From: Bacillus_AB infantis_C | GTDB taxonomy: Bacteria; Bacillota; Bacilli; Bacillales; Cytobacillaceae | Reading direction: 5' to 3' | Length of the DNA: 64,000 nucleotides | Assembly: GCF_050107595.1 (NCBI RefSeq) | Contig: NZ_JBNILH010000001.1 | Span: 62,001-126,000, forward strand | Shown: positions 17,612 to 27,025 of the stretch, piece by piece | Layout: every line of letters begins with the position of its first letter | How positions within the stretch are numbered: position 1 is the first letter of the stretch | The notes under the pieces: model-generated | The model's input: the letters and a program-made list of their open reading frames with translations, nothing else | What the model was told of the DNA's origin: nothing | Database searches by the model: none | Position numbers and translations under genes: made by a program

Positions 17612-19030
17612 ATGAAAAACATTGATTGGCAGAAAGAAATAGAAGAACGGGAGCCGGCTTTCCTGGCTGACACCCAGAAGCTTCTGCAAATCAGGAGCGT
17701 CCTTGATGAGGAAAATGCGACTGAAGAAGCCCCTCTGGGAAAAGAAGTCAAAGAAGCACTGGATTTTATGCTGGAGCTGGGCAGCAAGGACGGATTCTCT
17801 GTGAAAAACACCGGCAATGTTGCAGGACATATTGAATTTGGAAATGGAGAAGAAATCGTCGGGATCCTTTGCCATGTCGATGTTGTCCCTGAAGGTGACG
17901 GATGGACAAGCGATCCTTTTGCTGCAGAAATAAGGGATGGAAAGGTATTTGCACGCGGGGCGCTTGATGATAAAGGGCCTACGATGGCCGCTTATTATGC
18001 TATGAAAATAGTCAAGGAGCTGGGACTGCCGCTAAGAAAAAAAGTGCGGATGATTGTCGGCACGGACGAAGAAAGCGACTGGCGCTGTGTGGACCATTAT
18101 TTTAAGCACGAGCAGATGCCCGATATCGGCTTTGCCCCTGATGCTGATTTTCCGATCATCTATGCAGAAAAAGGGATTTCCGACTTTGACCTTGTTCAGG
18201 AAAGCACGGCAGAGAACCAGGATGGCGATGTCAAAGCAGAAGTTGCCTCTTTCCAGTCTGGCCGAAGATACAACATGGTCCCTGACTATGCTAAAGTATC
18301 CCTGCTTGTCCATCATGAACAGACAGAGGTGCTGCAGCGGTTTGTCGATTTCCAGAAGCAGCATGACCTGAAGGGCAGCTATCATGTAGATAATGGTGAG
18401 TTGATTCTTGAGGTTGAAGGAATTTCTGCACATGGAATGGAGCCGGATAATGGGAAGAATGCGGGCTTATACTTAGCGAAATTCCTTTCAGAGCTTTCGA
18501 TTGATTCAAAGGCAGCCCAATTTTTCAGCTTTGCTGACCGCTATTTCTTTAAGGATTCACGCGGCAGGCAGCTGGGAGCGGCCTACTCTGACGATATCAC
18601 AGGCGATCTGACCATTAATCTTGGGAAGATGAGCTATACACAGGCAGAAGGCGGACGGCTTGGATTGAATCTCCGCTACCCTGTCACCAATGATATGGCC
18701 TTAACCAAGGAAACCGTCATGGCTGCCGCTGGAAAAGAAGGTTTCCGCCTCGAAAACTTTACAGATTCCAAGCCGCATCATGTGGATGAAGATACTTTCC
18801 TTATCCAGACGCTGAAAAAAGTGTATGAGGAGCAGACTGGAGATGAGGCCAAGCTCATTTCGATCGGCGGAGGAACGTATGCCCGTTCACTAAAGGCCGG
18901 TGTCGCTTTTGGCCCATTATTCCCTGACAGGGAGGACATTGCCCACCAAAAGGATGAATATATGTTTATTGAGGACCTGGTGAAAGCTGCAGCCATCTAT
19001 GCCCAGGCTATTTACGAGCTGGCGAAGTAA
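17612..19030 (+). CDS. pepV: Dipeptidase PepV
   Basis: A 472-residue M20-family zinc dipeptidase. Metal-site motifs are CHVDVVPEGDGW (H near residue 88), ARGALDDKGP (D near 120) and the catalytic GTDEESDW (E near 154), with a C-terminal histidine in GPLFPDREDIAHQKDE. It releases free amino acids from dipeptides in the cytoplasm. ATG 17612 follows AAGGAGG. In B. subtilis the orthologue is YtjP. It lies 44 bp ahead of dat, so D-amino-acid metabolism and dipeptide turnover may share a transcript. Confidence 0.95.
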   Translation: MKNIDWQKEIEEREPAFLADTQKLLQIRSVLDEENATEEAPLGKEVKEALDFMLELGSKDGFSVKNTGNVAGHIEFGNGEEIVGILCHVDVVPEGDGWTSDPFAAEIRDGKVFARGALDDKGPTMAAYYAMKIVKELGLPLRKKVRMIVGTDEESDWRCVDHYFKHEQMPDIGFAPDADFPIIYAEKGISDFDLVQESTAENQDGDVKAEVASFQSGRRYNMVPDYAKVSLLVHHEQTEVLQRFVDFQKQHDLKGSYHVDNGELILEVEGISAHGMEPDNGKNAGLYLAKFLSELSIDSKAAQFFSFADRYFFKDSRGRQLGAAYSDDITGDLTINLGKMSYTQAEGGRLGLNLRYPVTNDMALTKETVMAAAGKEGFRLENFTDSKPHHVDEDTFLIQTLKKVYEEQTGDEAKLISIGGGTYARSLKAGVAFGPLFPDREDIAHQKDEYMFIEDLVKAAAIYAQAIYELAK

Positions 19031-19074
19031 AAAGAAAAAGCATAGGCTTAATATTGTATAGGGGAGGAACTGAA

Positions 19075-19950
19075 GTGGAATATGCAATCCTGAATGGGGA
19101 ATTGATCGAACGCAAGGATGCCAAGGTTGACATTGAAGACAGAGGCTATCAGTTTGGCGATGGTGTCTATGAAGTAATCAGAGTATATAACGGCAAAATG
19201 TTTACAGCCGAGGGCCACCTGAACAGGCTGTCTGAAAGCTGTGAAAAGATCGGACTGAACCCTGGTTATACAAAGGAAGAGCTCAAAACAAAACTGGAGG
19301 AGCTGATCGGGAAAAACAAAATCGATTTCGGAACAGTCTACCTTCAGTATTCAAGGGGCATTTCACCAAGGAACCATGCCTTTCCCGGCGATGATGTCCC
19401 TGCCGCTTTCGTGGCCTATACACGTGAAGCGGCGCGGCCGGAGGATAATATGAAATCCGGAATCAAAGCTATCCTGACTGAAGATATCCGCTGGCTCCGC
19501 TGCGATATTAAAAGCCTTAACCTGCTCGGCAATCTGCTGGCCAAGCAGAAGGCGGTCCAGTCCGGATGCTTTGAAGCCATCCAGCACAGGGGAGATATAG
19601 TGACCGAGGGCAGCTCATCTAATGTCTTCATCGTAAGCGAAGGCAAACTGGTGACACATCCGGCTGACCATTTCATCCTTAACGGGATATCACGGCAAAA
19701 AGTGCTCGAGATTTCCCGTGAGAACGATATCCCATATGAGGAGAAACCATTCACGATTGATGAGCTCCTGGGTGCAGATGAAATCTTCATTTCCAGCACA
19801 ACAGCTGAAGTGATGCCGGTCGTCGGGATCGACGGCAGCCCTGTGAAGGACGGAAAGCCAGGAGAGCTGACACAGAAGCTGCAGGGCCTTTTCCTTGAAG
19901 AAATTGAAAAGGAATGCGGAAGCATTCAAACCGGTGCTTTGAACAGCTGA
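19075..19950 (+). CDS. dat: D-alanine (D-amino acid) aminotransferase
   Basis: A 291-residue fold-type IV PLP enzyme that interconverts D-alanine and D-glutamate with their keto acids, supplying D-amino acids for the cell wall. The catalytic lysine is K146 (RCDIKSLNLLGN); RGYQFGDGVYEVIR near residue 23 and the phosphate-binding TEGSSSN are also present. GTG 19075 is 7 nt after AGGGGAGGA; the in-frame TTG at 19054 precedes that RBS and is rejected. Confidence 0.95.
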   Translation: MEYAILNGELIERKDAKVDIEDRGYQFGDGVYEVIRVYNGKMFTAEGHLNRLSESCEKIGLNPGYTKEELKTKLEELIGKNKIDFGTVYLQYSRGISPRNHAFPGDDVPAAFVAYTREAARPEDNMKSGIKAILTEDIRWLRCDIKSLNLLGNLLAKQKAVQSGCFEAIQHRGDIVTEGSSSNVFIVSEGKLVTHPADHFILNGISRQKVLEISRENDIPYEEKPFTIDELLGADEIFISSTTAEVMPVVGIDGSPVKDGKPGELTQKLQGLFLEEIEKECGSIQTGALNS

Positions 19951-19952
19951 TA

Positions 19953-20000
19953 AAAACCGGCCAGGCACTCCAGATCGGGAGGCTTGGCCGGTTTCTTTTC
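19953..20000 (+). terminator. dat terminator
   Basis: AAAACCGGCCA / TGGCCGGTTT hairpin followed by CTTTT; it lies between convergent dat and ytkP. Confidence 0.8.
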
Positions 20001-20031
20001 ATATAAAGCTGTTTCAGTCATTTACTCCATC

Positions 20032-20964
20032 CTACTCAAATCGGAACAGGTCACTGGAAAGGTATCTTTCCCCGGTATCACAGACGATGAAGACGACAGC
20101 ATCTTCGGGTGTGAGCCTTTTGGCGACTTCAATGGCCGCAAAGCAGGCTGCCCCTGAGGAAGGGCCGACTAGGATACCTTCTTCCCTGGCGAGCCTTCTT
20201 GTTGTGTCATAAGCTTCTTCGTCCTTGATCTGGTGGATTTCATCATAAACATCCTGATTAAGGATTTCAGGGATAAAGCCGGGGCTGGTACCTACAAGCT
20301 TATGCTTCCCTGGCTTGCCTCCTGAAAGGACTGGAGAGCCTTTCGGTTCGACAACGTGGACCCCAAGACCCGGATATTTCTCTTTCAGCACCTCTCCGGT
20401 TCCGGTGATCGTTCCGCCTGTGCCTGCAGTTGCGACGAAAGCAGCCAGGGGTTTTCCGATTTGTTCCATCCCATCAATGATTTCGAGTGCCGTTGTTGTT
20501 CTGTGGGCATCAGGGTTTGCTTCGTTATCAAACTGCATCGGGACAAAGCTGTCCGGGATTTCCTCTGCAAGCTCCAGCGCCTTTTTGATCGATCCGGGCA
20601 TCTTCTCATCACCTGGTGTGAGGACCACTTCCGCACCGTACGCTTTCAGCAGATTGATCCGTTCGAGGGTCATTGTGTCAGGCATGACAAGGATGGCCTT
20701 ATAGCCGCGTGCTGCTGCATTCATCGCAAGGCCGATCCCCGTATTCCCGCTTGTAGGCTCAATGATGGTCGAGCCCTCTTTCAGCCTTCCTTCTTCCTCT
20801 GCTTTAATAATCATATTAAAAGCTGCCCGATCTTTGACGCTTTTGCTCGGGTTATAAAATTCGAGCTTAGCATAAATGGCTGCCCCATTCTCTGGAGCCA
20901 GCCTGTTCAGCTTCACGAGCGGCGTGTCGCCAATCAAGTCAGACAGGTTGTCTACAACCTTCAT
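20032..20964 (-). CDS. ytkP: Cysteine synthase family protein (YtkP)
   Basis: A 310-residue fold-type II PLP enzyme of the O-acetylserine sulfhydrylase family. The PLP lysine is K44 in SKSVKDR; the substrate loop PTSGNTGIGLAM and phosphate-binding GTGGTITGTG are intact. It could make cysteine from O-acetylserine and sulfide, but B. subtilis YtkP is a paralogue of CysK and its true substrate is uncertain. Start at 20964 (MKVVDNLSDLIG) has GGAAAGGAAGAG upstream; an earlier ATG does not. Confidence 0.9.
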   Translation of the reverse strand: MKVVDNLSDLIGDTPLVKLNRLAPENGAAIYAKLEFYNPSKSVKDRAAFNMIIKAEEEGRLKEGSTIIEPTSGNTGIGLAMNAAARGYKAILVMPDTMTLERINLLKAYGAEVVLTPGDEKMPGSIKKALELAEEIPDSFVPMQFDNEANPDAHRTTTALEIIDGMEQIGKPLAAFVATAGTGGTITGTGEVLKEKYPGLGVHVVEPKGSPVLSGGKPGKHKLVGTSPGFIPEILNQDVYDEIHQIKDEEAYDTTRRLAREEGILVGPSSGAACFAAIEVAKRLTPEDAVVFIVCDTGERYLSSDLFRFE

Positions 20965-21191
20965 AAAACTCTTCCTTTCCAAAAATAATAATAAAGCTAT
21001 TTTGCATTCCTTCAGCAAATCTCATGCAAAAGGAGGGAAACGAAATGATTTTCTTTTAATTCTGTGCCCCATAATCATACCTAAAAGGAGGGAAGGCTAT
21101 CAAATCTTAAGGATTATCCGGCAGCTTTATGTTCCCGGATGTACAAATTTTGTTAAAATAGATAGAAATGTCGTGAAAGGACGTTTTATGG

Positions 21192-21749
21192 ATGCAAACA
21201 CATTATTTTTTTGCTGTACGGCTGCCTGAGGATGCTAAAGAAAGACTGAAGCTGAAATGCGGGGCGGCAGCAGAAATGCTTGAATTTCAGAAATGGGTCC
21301 ATTATCTGGATTATCATATTACTCTGGCTTTCCTTGGCAATGCAGGGAAGGACAAGCTGCAGCATGCAGCAGGCCTTGTCGGGAAAGCGCTTCTGGAAGA
21401 AGAGGCCTTCAGCCTTTCCACCTCAAAGTTCGGTGTCTTCGGAAAGCCGGAACAGCCAAGGATATTTTGGGCGGACACAGCTGCCCAGCCCAGGCTTGCG
21501 GAGGTAAGGCAGAAAGTATTTGATGCCTGTACAGAAGCAGGCTTTCAGCTGGAGCTCAGGCCTTTTAAGCCGCATATCACTCTGGCAAGGAGGTGGGCAG
21601 GCAGCAGCCCTTTTGACCCCGCCCTTTTGGAAAATGAATCTCTTTTAACAGAAACAATTTCGTTTCCTGCGGCAGAAGTGGTTTTATATCAGACGCATAT
21701 GGATAGAAGTCCTAAATACGAAGCAATCGAAGTTTATACACTGAAATAA
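21192..21749 (+). CDS. thpR: RNA 2',3'-cyclic phosphodiesterase
   Basis: A 185-residue 2H phosphoesterase (YtlP in B. subtilis) that opens 2',3'-cyclic phosphates on RNA ends. Both catalytic HxT motifs are present: HIT at residues 42-44 and 128-130. The ATG at 21192 lies 11 nt after GAAAGGA; an ATG 4 nt earlier is in another frame and closes after 13 codons. The next gene starts 29 bp downstream, so the two probably form an operon. Confidence 0.9.
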   Translation: MQTHYFFAVRLPEDAKERLKLKCGAAAEMLEFQKWVHYLDYHITLAFLGNAGKDKLQHAAGLVGKALLEEEAFSLSTSKFGVFGKPEQPRIFWADTAAQPRLAEVRQKVFDACTEAGFQLELRPFKPHITLARRWAGSSPFDPALLENESLLTETISFPAAEVVLYQTHMDRSPKYEAIEVYTLK

Positions 21750-21778
21750 AATACTAGGAAACAAGGAAGGCAGAGGGA

Positions 21779-22738
21779 ATGGGACAGTTAATAAAGCTAC
21801 AGGATTATATTTCACGCTATGAACAGGATATCTTTTTATATCCTTCCAGATATGTCCGATTGAAAAAGCAGCGGTGGGAACAGCTTTTGGACGCTTGGGA
21901 AAAAAACGATGGGCGGTTTTTCGGCCCTGAACCGGGAGAAGCAGCAGATGATTGGAAGCTGGAAGAAAAGCAGCCCCTGTCTGAGAGGATCAAAGGAATA
22001 TTCAGCCTGAAAAGGAGGCCAGAGGAACCTGAGCCGCTGCCGGTTCCAGAAAAGGCAGTGGAGGAGAAGCTCGATTTTGATCCTCAGTTTGCCTCAAGGC
22101 CGGATACGGCAGACGAATTGAAGCAGCAATTCCTGGATCAGCTTTTTAAATTTCAAATGAAATGGGCGAGCTCGACCATCATGGAAAAATCATTTGTGCA
22201 GAGATCTTTTTTCTATGACCCTGAGCTCCGCTTCCTCCTTCAGCGTTTTCCGGACACCTATCTGCTCCTTTATAAGCCTGTATTCCGTTTGAAAAAGGCG
22301 CCTGTGGAGGCAGAGTCGGTCTTTATTACGCCGACTGGGGCATATTGCCTTTCTTTTATGGAAGAAGATGAGCAGGCTGTTTTCATCGGTTCCAAGGAGC
22401 ATTTCTGGTTAAAAAGGACAGGAAAGGAAGAAAAGAAAATACTGAATCCGCTCATCGCCCTGGACCGGACAGAAAAAATTGTGAAGAGCATTTTTCAAAT
22501 GTATGAAATCGATTTCCCGGTACATAAAGTATTAGTAAGCCGGAAAGGCTATTTTGATTTTCCGAATGTACCGTATGGGGTGGATCTGATTGAGAAGCGG
22601 GGATTCGAGGAGTGGTTTGAAGGTATGAGAAAAAACACATCTCCCATCAAGCATATTCAGCTTAAAAGCGCGCAGATCCTCCTGCAATATTGCCAGACAA
22701 CTTGTGTGAAACGCCCGGAATGGGGAGAATCGGAATAA
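21779..22738 (+). CDS. NERD-like domain protein of unknown function
   Basis: A 319-residue soluble protein. The N terminus (MGQLIKLQDYISRYEQDIF) is a conserved opening in Bacillus relatives. The middle is charged and proline-rich (residues ~70-100). The C-terminal half (VFITPTGAYCLSF ... WLKR ... LNPLIALDRTEKIVKSIF) has the spacing of a nuclease-related NERD domain, but I cannot identify a full set of catalytic residues. ATG 21779 follows AAGGAAGGCAGAGG. Downstream of thpR in a probable operon, which hints at nucleic-acid metabolism. Confidence 0.7.
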   Translation: MGQLIKLQDYISRYEQDIFLYPSRYVRLKKQRWEQLLDAWEKNDGRFFGPEPGEAADDWKLEEKQPLSERIKGIFSLKRRPEEPEPLPVPEKAVEEKLDFDPQFASRPDTADELKQQFLDQLFKFQMKWASSTIMEKSFVQRSFFYDPELRFLLQRFPDTYLLLYKPVFRLKKAPVEAESVFITPTGAYCLSFMEEDEQAVFIGSKEHFWLKRTGKEEKKILNPLIALDRTEKIVKSIFQMYEIDFPVHKVLVSRKGYFDFPNVPYGVDLIEKRGFEEWFEGMRKNTSPIKHIQLKSAQILLQYCQTTCVKRPEWGESE

Positions 22739-22748
22739 GGCAGAAGGT

Positions 22749-22785
22749 CGTTTTATATCGAAATTGGGCCCATTCGTATAAAACG
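22749..22785. promoter_or_regulatory. Imperfect palindrome upstream of amyX
   Basis: Arms CGTTTTATA / TATAAAACG enclose CGAA/TTCG and a central TGGGCCCA. It begins 10 bp after the preceding stop codon and has no T tail, so it is more like an operator or cruciform than a terminator. Confidence 0.4.
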
Positions 22786-22895
22786 CTGTTAAGACACCCT
22801 TTAAAAAATGCCCTTGGCAAGGTTTGGGGCAGCCTGTATTAAAGGTAATAAGGAAGTACTCGGAGGGTAGCCGAGAAGAGAAGCGGAGTGAGACG

Positions 22896-25031
22896 ATGAT
22901 CACAGTGGAACGGATGTACCATGCGTATCTTGATGAATTGAATATCATTGCCATCCTGCTTCCCCGTTCTTATTACAATGGCAGCTGTACTGAATTTGCT
23001 CTTTCAGAACTGGACGGGAAGAAGGAGCTAATCATTAAAGAACGGCAGGAACTGGAAGAGGAGACTAAATATATTTGCACCTTCGAAGGTGATCTGGATC
23101 TCGGAACAACCTGCTGGATTCATGATGAATACGGGGGGAAGACAGACCTTCAGATCGGATCTGTTATCCGGACAAAGGCATTTGATGAGAAATATTATTA
23201 TGGCGGGAGCCTTGGTTGCTTTTATACAGAAGAACAGACGTTGTTCAAGCTATGGGCCCCTACTGCCACTCAAGCCAGGCTGTCGATAGAGGAGCCCGGG
23301 AAGGGTATCACGGAATATGCGATGGAAAGAGGGGATTATGGGGTCTGGTCCTATTGTGCCGAGGGAGATCTTGAGCTTCATGCCTATTCTTATAAAGTAT
23401 GCATCGATCTTGAGTGGCGGGAGGCTGCAGACCCATATGCTGCCGCCCTTACGGCCAATGGGGAGAAAGCCGTCGTTGCAGACCCCGGGAAAATAAAGAT
23501 ATCTGAACATGAGCTTCCGCAGCTGGAACATGATACAGATGCGGTCATATACGAAACCCATATCAGGGACTTTACCATCCATCCCGGAAGCGGTGCGGAT
23601 AAAAAAGGCACATACCGGGGCGCGGCAGAGCTGGGTACAAAGGGGCCTGACGGCTGTTCGACCGGCCTTTCCTATGTGAAGGAGCTTGGGGCAACTCATA
23701 TCGAATTCCTCCCATTCCATGACTTTGCGGGGGTGGATGAGCTTGGGGGAAAGTCGGATTATAACTGGGGCTACAACCCGCTCCACTTTAACGCGCCTGA
23801 TGGCAGCTATTCCGAGGACCCGGCAGACCCGTATTTGCGGATCCGCGAACTGAAGGACTTGATCTCAGCGGTCCATTCTCAGGGGCTGCGGGTCATAATG
23901 GACGCTGTGTACAACCATGTTTATATCAGGGAAACATCTGATTTTGAAAAGCTTGTGCCAGGCTATTACTTCCGGCATGATGAGTTCGGGATGCCTTCAA
24001 ACGGAACCGGGGTTGGCAATGACTTTGCCTCTGAGAGGAGAATGGCAGGAAAGTTCATCATTGATTCCGTAAAGTTCTGGCTGCATGAATATAAAATTGA
24101 CGGTCTGCGCTTTGATCTGATGGGAATCCTGGATGTCGGGACGATGAAAGAGGTCAGGAAAGCTGCAGATGAAGCCGGCAGGCATATCCTCGTCATCGGA
24201 GAGGGGTGGGACCTTAACACCCCTCTGCCGCATGAACAGAAGGCCAATCTGCGCAACCAGGCCAAGCTCGACAGGATCGGCCAATTCAATGACTGGTTCA
24301 GGGATTCTATTAAGGGAAGCACATTCAATATTTATGATAAAGGGTATGCACTGGGAAATGCACATTACCGCGAGGATGCGAAACAGGTTCTTGCCGGAAG
24401 CATCGGAGTGGGCAAAAAGGCCCTCTTTCGTTCACCGGGGCAGTCTGTGAACTATGCCGAATCACATGATAACCATACATTATGGGATAAGATTGGCGCA
24501 TGTTTCCCTCAAGAGGGAGAGGAGTTCAGGCAGAAGCACCACCGGCTTGCTACGGCAATGGTCATCCTGGCACAGGGGATTCCTTTCCTTCACAGCGGAC
24601 AGGAGTTCTTCAGGACAAAAAACGGGGACGGCAACAGCTATCGGTCGCCAAATGAGATCAACTGGCTTGATTGGGAGCGCCGCCTTTACTATCAGGATAA
24701 TGTGGACTATATAAAAGGGCTGATTGACATAAGGAAAAAAATCAAAGCTTTCCGCTTCCACAGCACAGACCTGGTCAGGAAGCATATGCAGTTCATCCAG
24801 GCAGAAGAGCCGATGATTGCATATGAACTGCAGGATATCAGGGAATTCGGGGGCTATGATTCCATCAGGGTATGTTTCAATCCTTTCTGGGAAGAGCGTA
24901 TGATCCCTGCAGAAGGAGAATGGGAAGTTTTGGCGGACGGAGATGGGGCGGGTGCAGAACCGGTGAATACTGTGAACTCGGGAACTGCAAGAATGGCCCC
25001 ATGCAGCCTGCTGATTCTTGCCAGAAGGTGA
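22896..25031 (+). CDS. amyX: Type I pullulanase
   Basis: A 711-residue glycoside hydrolase of family 13 that debranches alpha-1,6 links in pullulan, starch or glycogen; length matches B. subtilis AmyX (about 718). A CBM48-type domain (~100-185) precedes the catalytic barrel. The type I signature YNWGYNP is near residue 290; catalytic residues are nucleophile D407 (LRFDLMG), acid E436 (IGEGW) and D525 (ESHDNH). No signal peptide is visible, so it acts inside the cell. ATG 22896 is 5-6 nt after GCGGAGTGAG. It is unlinked to glycogen genes, as in B. subtilis. Confidence 0.95.
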   Translation: MITVERMYHAYLDELNIIAILLPRSYYNGSCTEFALSELDGKKELIIKERQELEEETKYICTFEGDLDLGTTCWIHDEYGGKTDLQIGSVIRTKAFDEKYYYGGSLGCFYTEEQTLFKLWAPTATQARLSIEEPGKGITEYAMERGDYGVWSYCAEGDLELHAYSYKVCIDLEWREAADPYAAALTANGEKAVVADPGKIKISEHELPQLEHDTDAVIYETHIRDFTIHPGSGADKKGTYRGAAELGTKGPDGCSTGLSYVKELGATHIEFLPFHDFAGVDELGGKSDYNWGYNPLHFNAPDGSYSEDPADPYLRIRELKDLISAVHSQGLRVIMDAVYNHVYIRETSDFEKLVPGYYFRHDEFGMPSNGTGVGNDFASERRMAGKFIIDSVKFWLHEYKIDGLRFDLMGILDVGTMKEVRKAADEAGRHILVIGEGWDLNTPLPHEQKANLRNQAKLDRIGQFNDWFRDSIKGSTFNIYDKGYALGNAHYREDAKQVLAGSIGVGKKALFRSPGQSVNYAESHDNHTLWDKIGACFPQEGEEFRQKHHRLATAMVILAQGIPFLHSGQEFFRTKNGDGNSYRSPNEINWLDWERRLYYQDNVDYIKGLIDIRKKIKAFRFHSTDLVRKHMQFIQAEEPMIAYELQDIREFGGYDSIRVCFNPFWEERMIPAEGEWEVLADGDGAGAEPVNTVNSGTARMAPCSLLILARR

Positions 25032-25398
25032 AAGAAGCTGCCCATTTGCCGGCCCGGGGCTGATTCGGGATCTAACCAATAAAATTAAAAGAGAAATCAT
25101 TATAATAAAATACTGTTTTTATCTCTGATTGACTTGACTAGAAAACACGCTAAGAGATAAAATTTATAAGATAGCTATTGCAGGACATTTGCTTCAATAG
25201 CTTTTTTTTATTTTACTTTGCTTTTCTATACAAAAGTCCTTTAATCAATTAGCGGCGGAATGGACAGGGAGCAGACTTTGCTTTCTTGTGCAGATACGCA
25301 TATATAAATGGGAGACTGCAGAGGCCTGGCTGAGATGCGGGCCTTGCACTTTCCTTACTCGCATTTAATTTGCAGAAAAACATTGTAGGTGAACAATT
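25032..25398 (+). terminator. amyX-ytmP intergenic region with a terminator-like hairpin
   Basis: 367 bp without a gene. At about 25174-25209 AGCTATTG / CAATAGCT encloses a 14-nt loop and is followed by TTTTTTTATTTT, a likely terminator for amyX or for a short leader. No other structure is clear. Confidence 0.55.
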
Positions 25399-26178
25399 TT
25401 GGAACATTTATTTGGACAAGATTGGGAGATAGTTCCTGCCGGAGGAGCGACAGGTGAAGCATTTTTTGCCCAGCATGAAGAGCAGCAATTATTCTTGAAG
25501 CGGAATTCTTCGCCATTTCTCGCTGTTTTGTCAGCAGAAGGAATTGTTCCAAAGCTTGTGTGGACAAAAAGGCTTGAAAACGGGGACGTCATAACAGCCC
25601 AGCAATGGCTTGCCGGAAGGGAATTGAAGCCGGGGGATATGGAAGATGAACGGGTAGCCAGGCTTCTCAAGAAAATCCATGACTCCAGGCCGCTCCTTGG
25701 GATGCTCAGCAGGCTGGGAAAGTCCCCGCTGAAGCCAGTGGCCATACTGAACGCGGTCACAGAAGAGCTGGATGAAGAAATCAGCAGACTGGATGCTGTC
25801 AGGAAGGCCCTCGGGTTCCTTGAAGAAGAGAAGGGGAATATCAGCTGTGAAGATATGGTCGTCTGCCATTGCGACGTCAACCATAACAACTGGCTGCTCA
25901 CGGAGAACGACCAGCTGTATCTGATTGATTGGGATGGAGCGATGATTGCCGATCCCGCCATTGATCTCGGAATGCTCTTATACTGGTACATCCCCCGCGA
26001 AAAGTGGCATTCCTGGCTGGAGCGCTATGGCATGGAATTGACATCCTCCCTTGCCCTTCGCATGAAATGGTATGTGGCTGCCCAAACTCTGACTTCAATT
26101 CAATGGCATAAAAGCAAGGGAAGATATGAAGAAATGGATAGGTGGATCCAGTTCCTCAAGGAGCTTGAGCTGAGCTAG
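25399..26178 (+). CDS. ytmP: Aminoglycoside phosphotransferase/choline kinase-like protein YtmP
   Basis: A 259-residue small-molecule kinase fold. The catalytic loop HCDVNHNN (H157, D159, N164) and the metal-binding DWD (177-179) are intact, so it should be an active phosphotransferase. The substrate is unknown; the gene sits beside trmB in Bacillus, not near drug-resistance genes. TTG 25399 follows TAGGTGA at 7 nt. Its stop codon overlaps that of convergent ytzH. Confidence 0.85.
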   Translation: MEHLFGQDWEIVPAGGATGEAFFAQHEEQQLFLKRNSSPFLAVLSAEGIVPKLVWTKRLENGDVITAQQWLAGRELKPGDMEDERVARLLKKIHDSRPLLGMLSRLGKSPLKPVAILNAVTEELDEEISRLDAVRKALGFLEEEKGNISCEDMVVCHCDVNHNNWLLTENDQLYLIDWDGAMIADPAIDLGMLLYWYIPREKWHSWLERYGMELTSSLALRMKWYVAAQTLTSIQWHKSKGRYEEMDRWIQFLKELELS

Positions 26179-26453
26179 GAAAGCTGGTCAATACTCTCTA
26201 CCCACTGGGAGAGCTCCTGCTGGTGCAGCTCTATATGGCCGTCGAGATTGGAAGAGCCGGCGCCGTTTTGGCTGTAGCTGTAAACCTGCTCCAACACTGT
26301 CCTGACCTCCTGGCCGATGTTTGCGTTGACCATGAGGGATTTCACCAAACGCTCCAATTGTTCACACTCTGAAACCGATCCGCAGCAGTCTGTCTGATGG
26401 CTGCTTAATATATCCCTCAGCAGGGTTAATTGATCTGTATGGCACAGCGGCAT
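26175..26453 (-). CDS. ytzH: YtzH-like protein
   Basis: A 92-residue soluble protein of the YtzH family, with the conserved LSSHQTDCCGSVSECEQLER stretch and a helical C terminus. Function unknown. Start at 26453 (MPLCHTDQLTLL) has AAAGGAT 9 nt upstream; an extension to 26528 would run into the terminator hairpin of the next gene and is rejected. Convergent overlap of its stop with ytmP is conserved synteny. Confidence 0.85.
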   Translation of the reverse strand: MPLCHTDQLTLLRDILSSHQTDCCGSVSECEQLERLVKSLMVNANIGQEVRTVLEQVYSYSQNGAGSSNLDGHIELHQQELSQWVESIDQLS

Positions 26454-26503
26454 ATGATTCAGCATCCTTTCTATTTGTACATGAATGGAATTGAGGGACC
26501 AAC

Positions 26504-26547
26504 AAAAAAAGGAATTCACATTTATCATGTGAATTCCTTTTTTTTAT
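26504..26547 (-). terminator. Bidirectional terminator
   Basis: GGAATTCACAT / ATGTGAATTCC hairpin flanked by A7 and T8. On the minus strand it ends the 59-aa membrane protein gene and separates it from ytzH. Confidence 0.9.
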
Positions 26548-26565
26548 TATTCATCAGCTTAGCGC

Positions 26566-26745
26566 TTATGCATGGTTGACAGGCTTGCCGATATAAAGGC
26601 TCTGCCTCTTTGATCTGACTTTCTGAGTCCATTTTCTGTTTTTAAGCTTCTCATAAGGATAGACAGTCACACTGTAGCCAAGGAACATAATGCCTATAAC
26701 TAAAAGGACGGCTATTTCCAATCCTGTCTCAATCAATTTTTTCAT
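26566..26745 (-). CDS. 59-residue single-pass membrane protein
   Basis: Reading the minus strand from ATG 26745 gives 59 codons and a TAA. A strong AAAAAGGAGCTG lies 7-9 nt upstream. The N-terminal segment (LEIAVLLVIGIMFLGYSVTV, residues 9-28) is one transmembrane helix; the remainder is highly basic (KLKNRKWTQKVRSKR). A good terminator follows. I do not know its function; the layout suits a small membrane-anchored protein with a cytoplasmic basic tail. Confidence 0.75.
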   Translation of the reverse strand: MKKLIETGLEIAVLLVIGIMFLGYSVTVYPYEKLKNRKWTQKVRSKRQSLYIGKPVNHA

Positions 26746-27025
26746 GCTAATTCAGCTCCTTTTTATGCCTGAAGGCAAAGCCTGACAGGCAGCGTTTTCC
26801 CGTTCGCGTACACTCTTAAAACCTTAACAAAACATCCCATAAATGAAAAATGCATTCTCGTGTGATATACAGGAGATATTTCCGGTATCATAAGATGAAC
26901 ACGCTTTAACAGACAGTGCCCTTACATATGCGGCCATATGCTCCCCGATCCTTCCTGAACGAGGGTTGCATCGTTTGGGAAGGCATGGTATTGTTTGAAC
27001 GATATTATTATTTAGGGGTGTCCTC

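Noticed and set aside
20356..20988. 210-codon plus-strand frame opposite ytkP
   Set aside because: Composition (Cys/His/Arg rich) and lack of RBS mark it as a shadow of ytkP.
25032..25398. Riboswitch in the amyX-ytmP gap
   Set aside because: Only a simple terminator-like hairpin is visible; no known aptamer signature is recognised.
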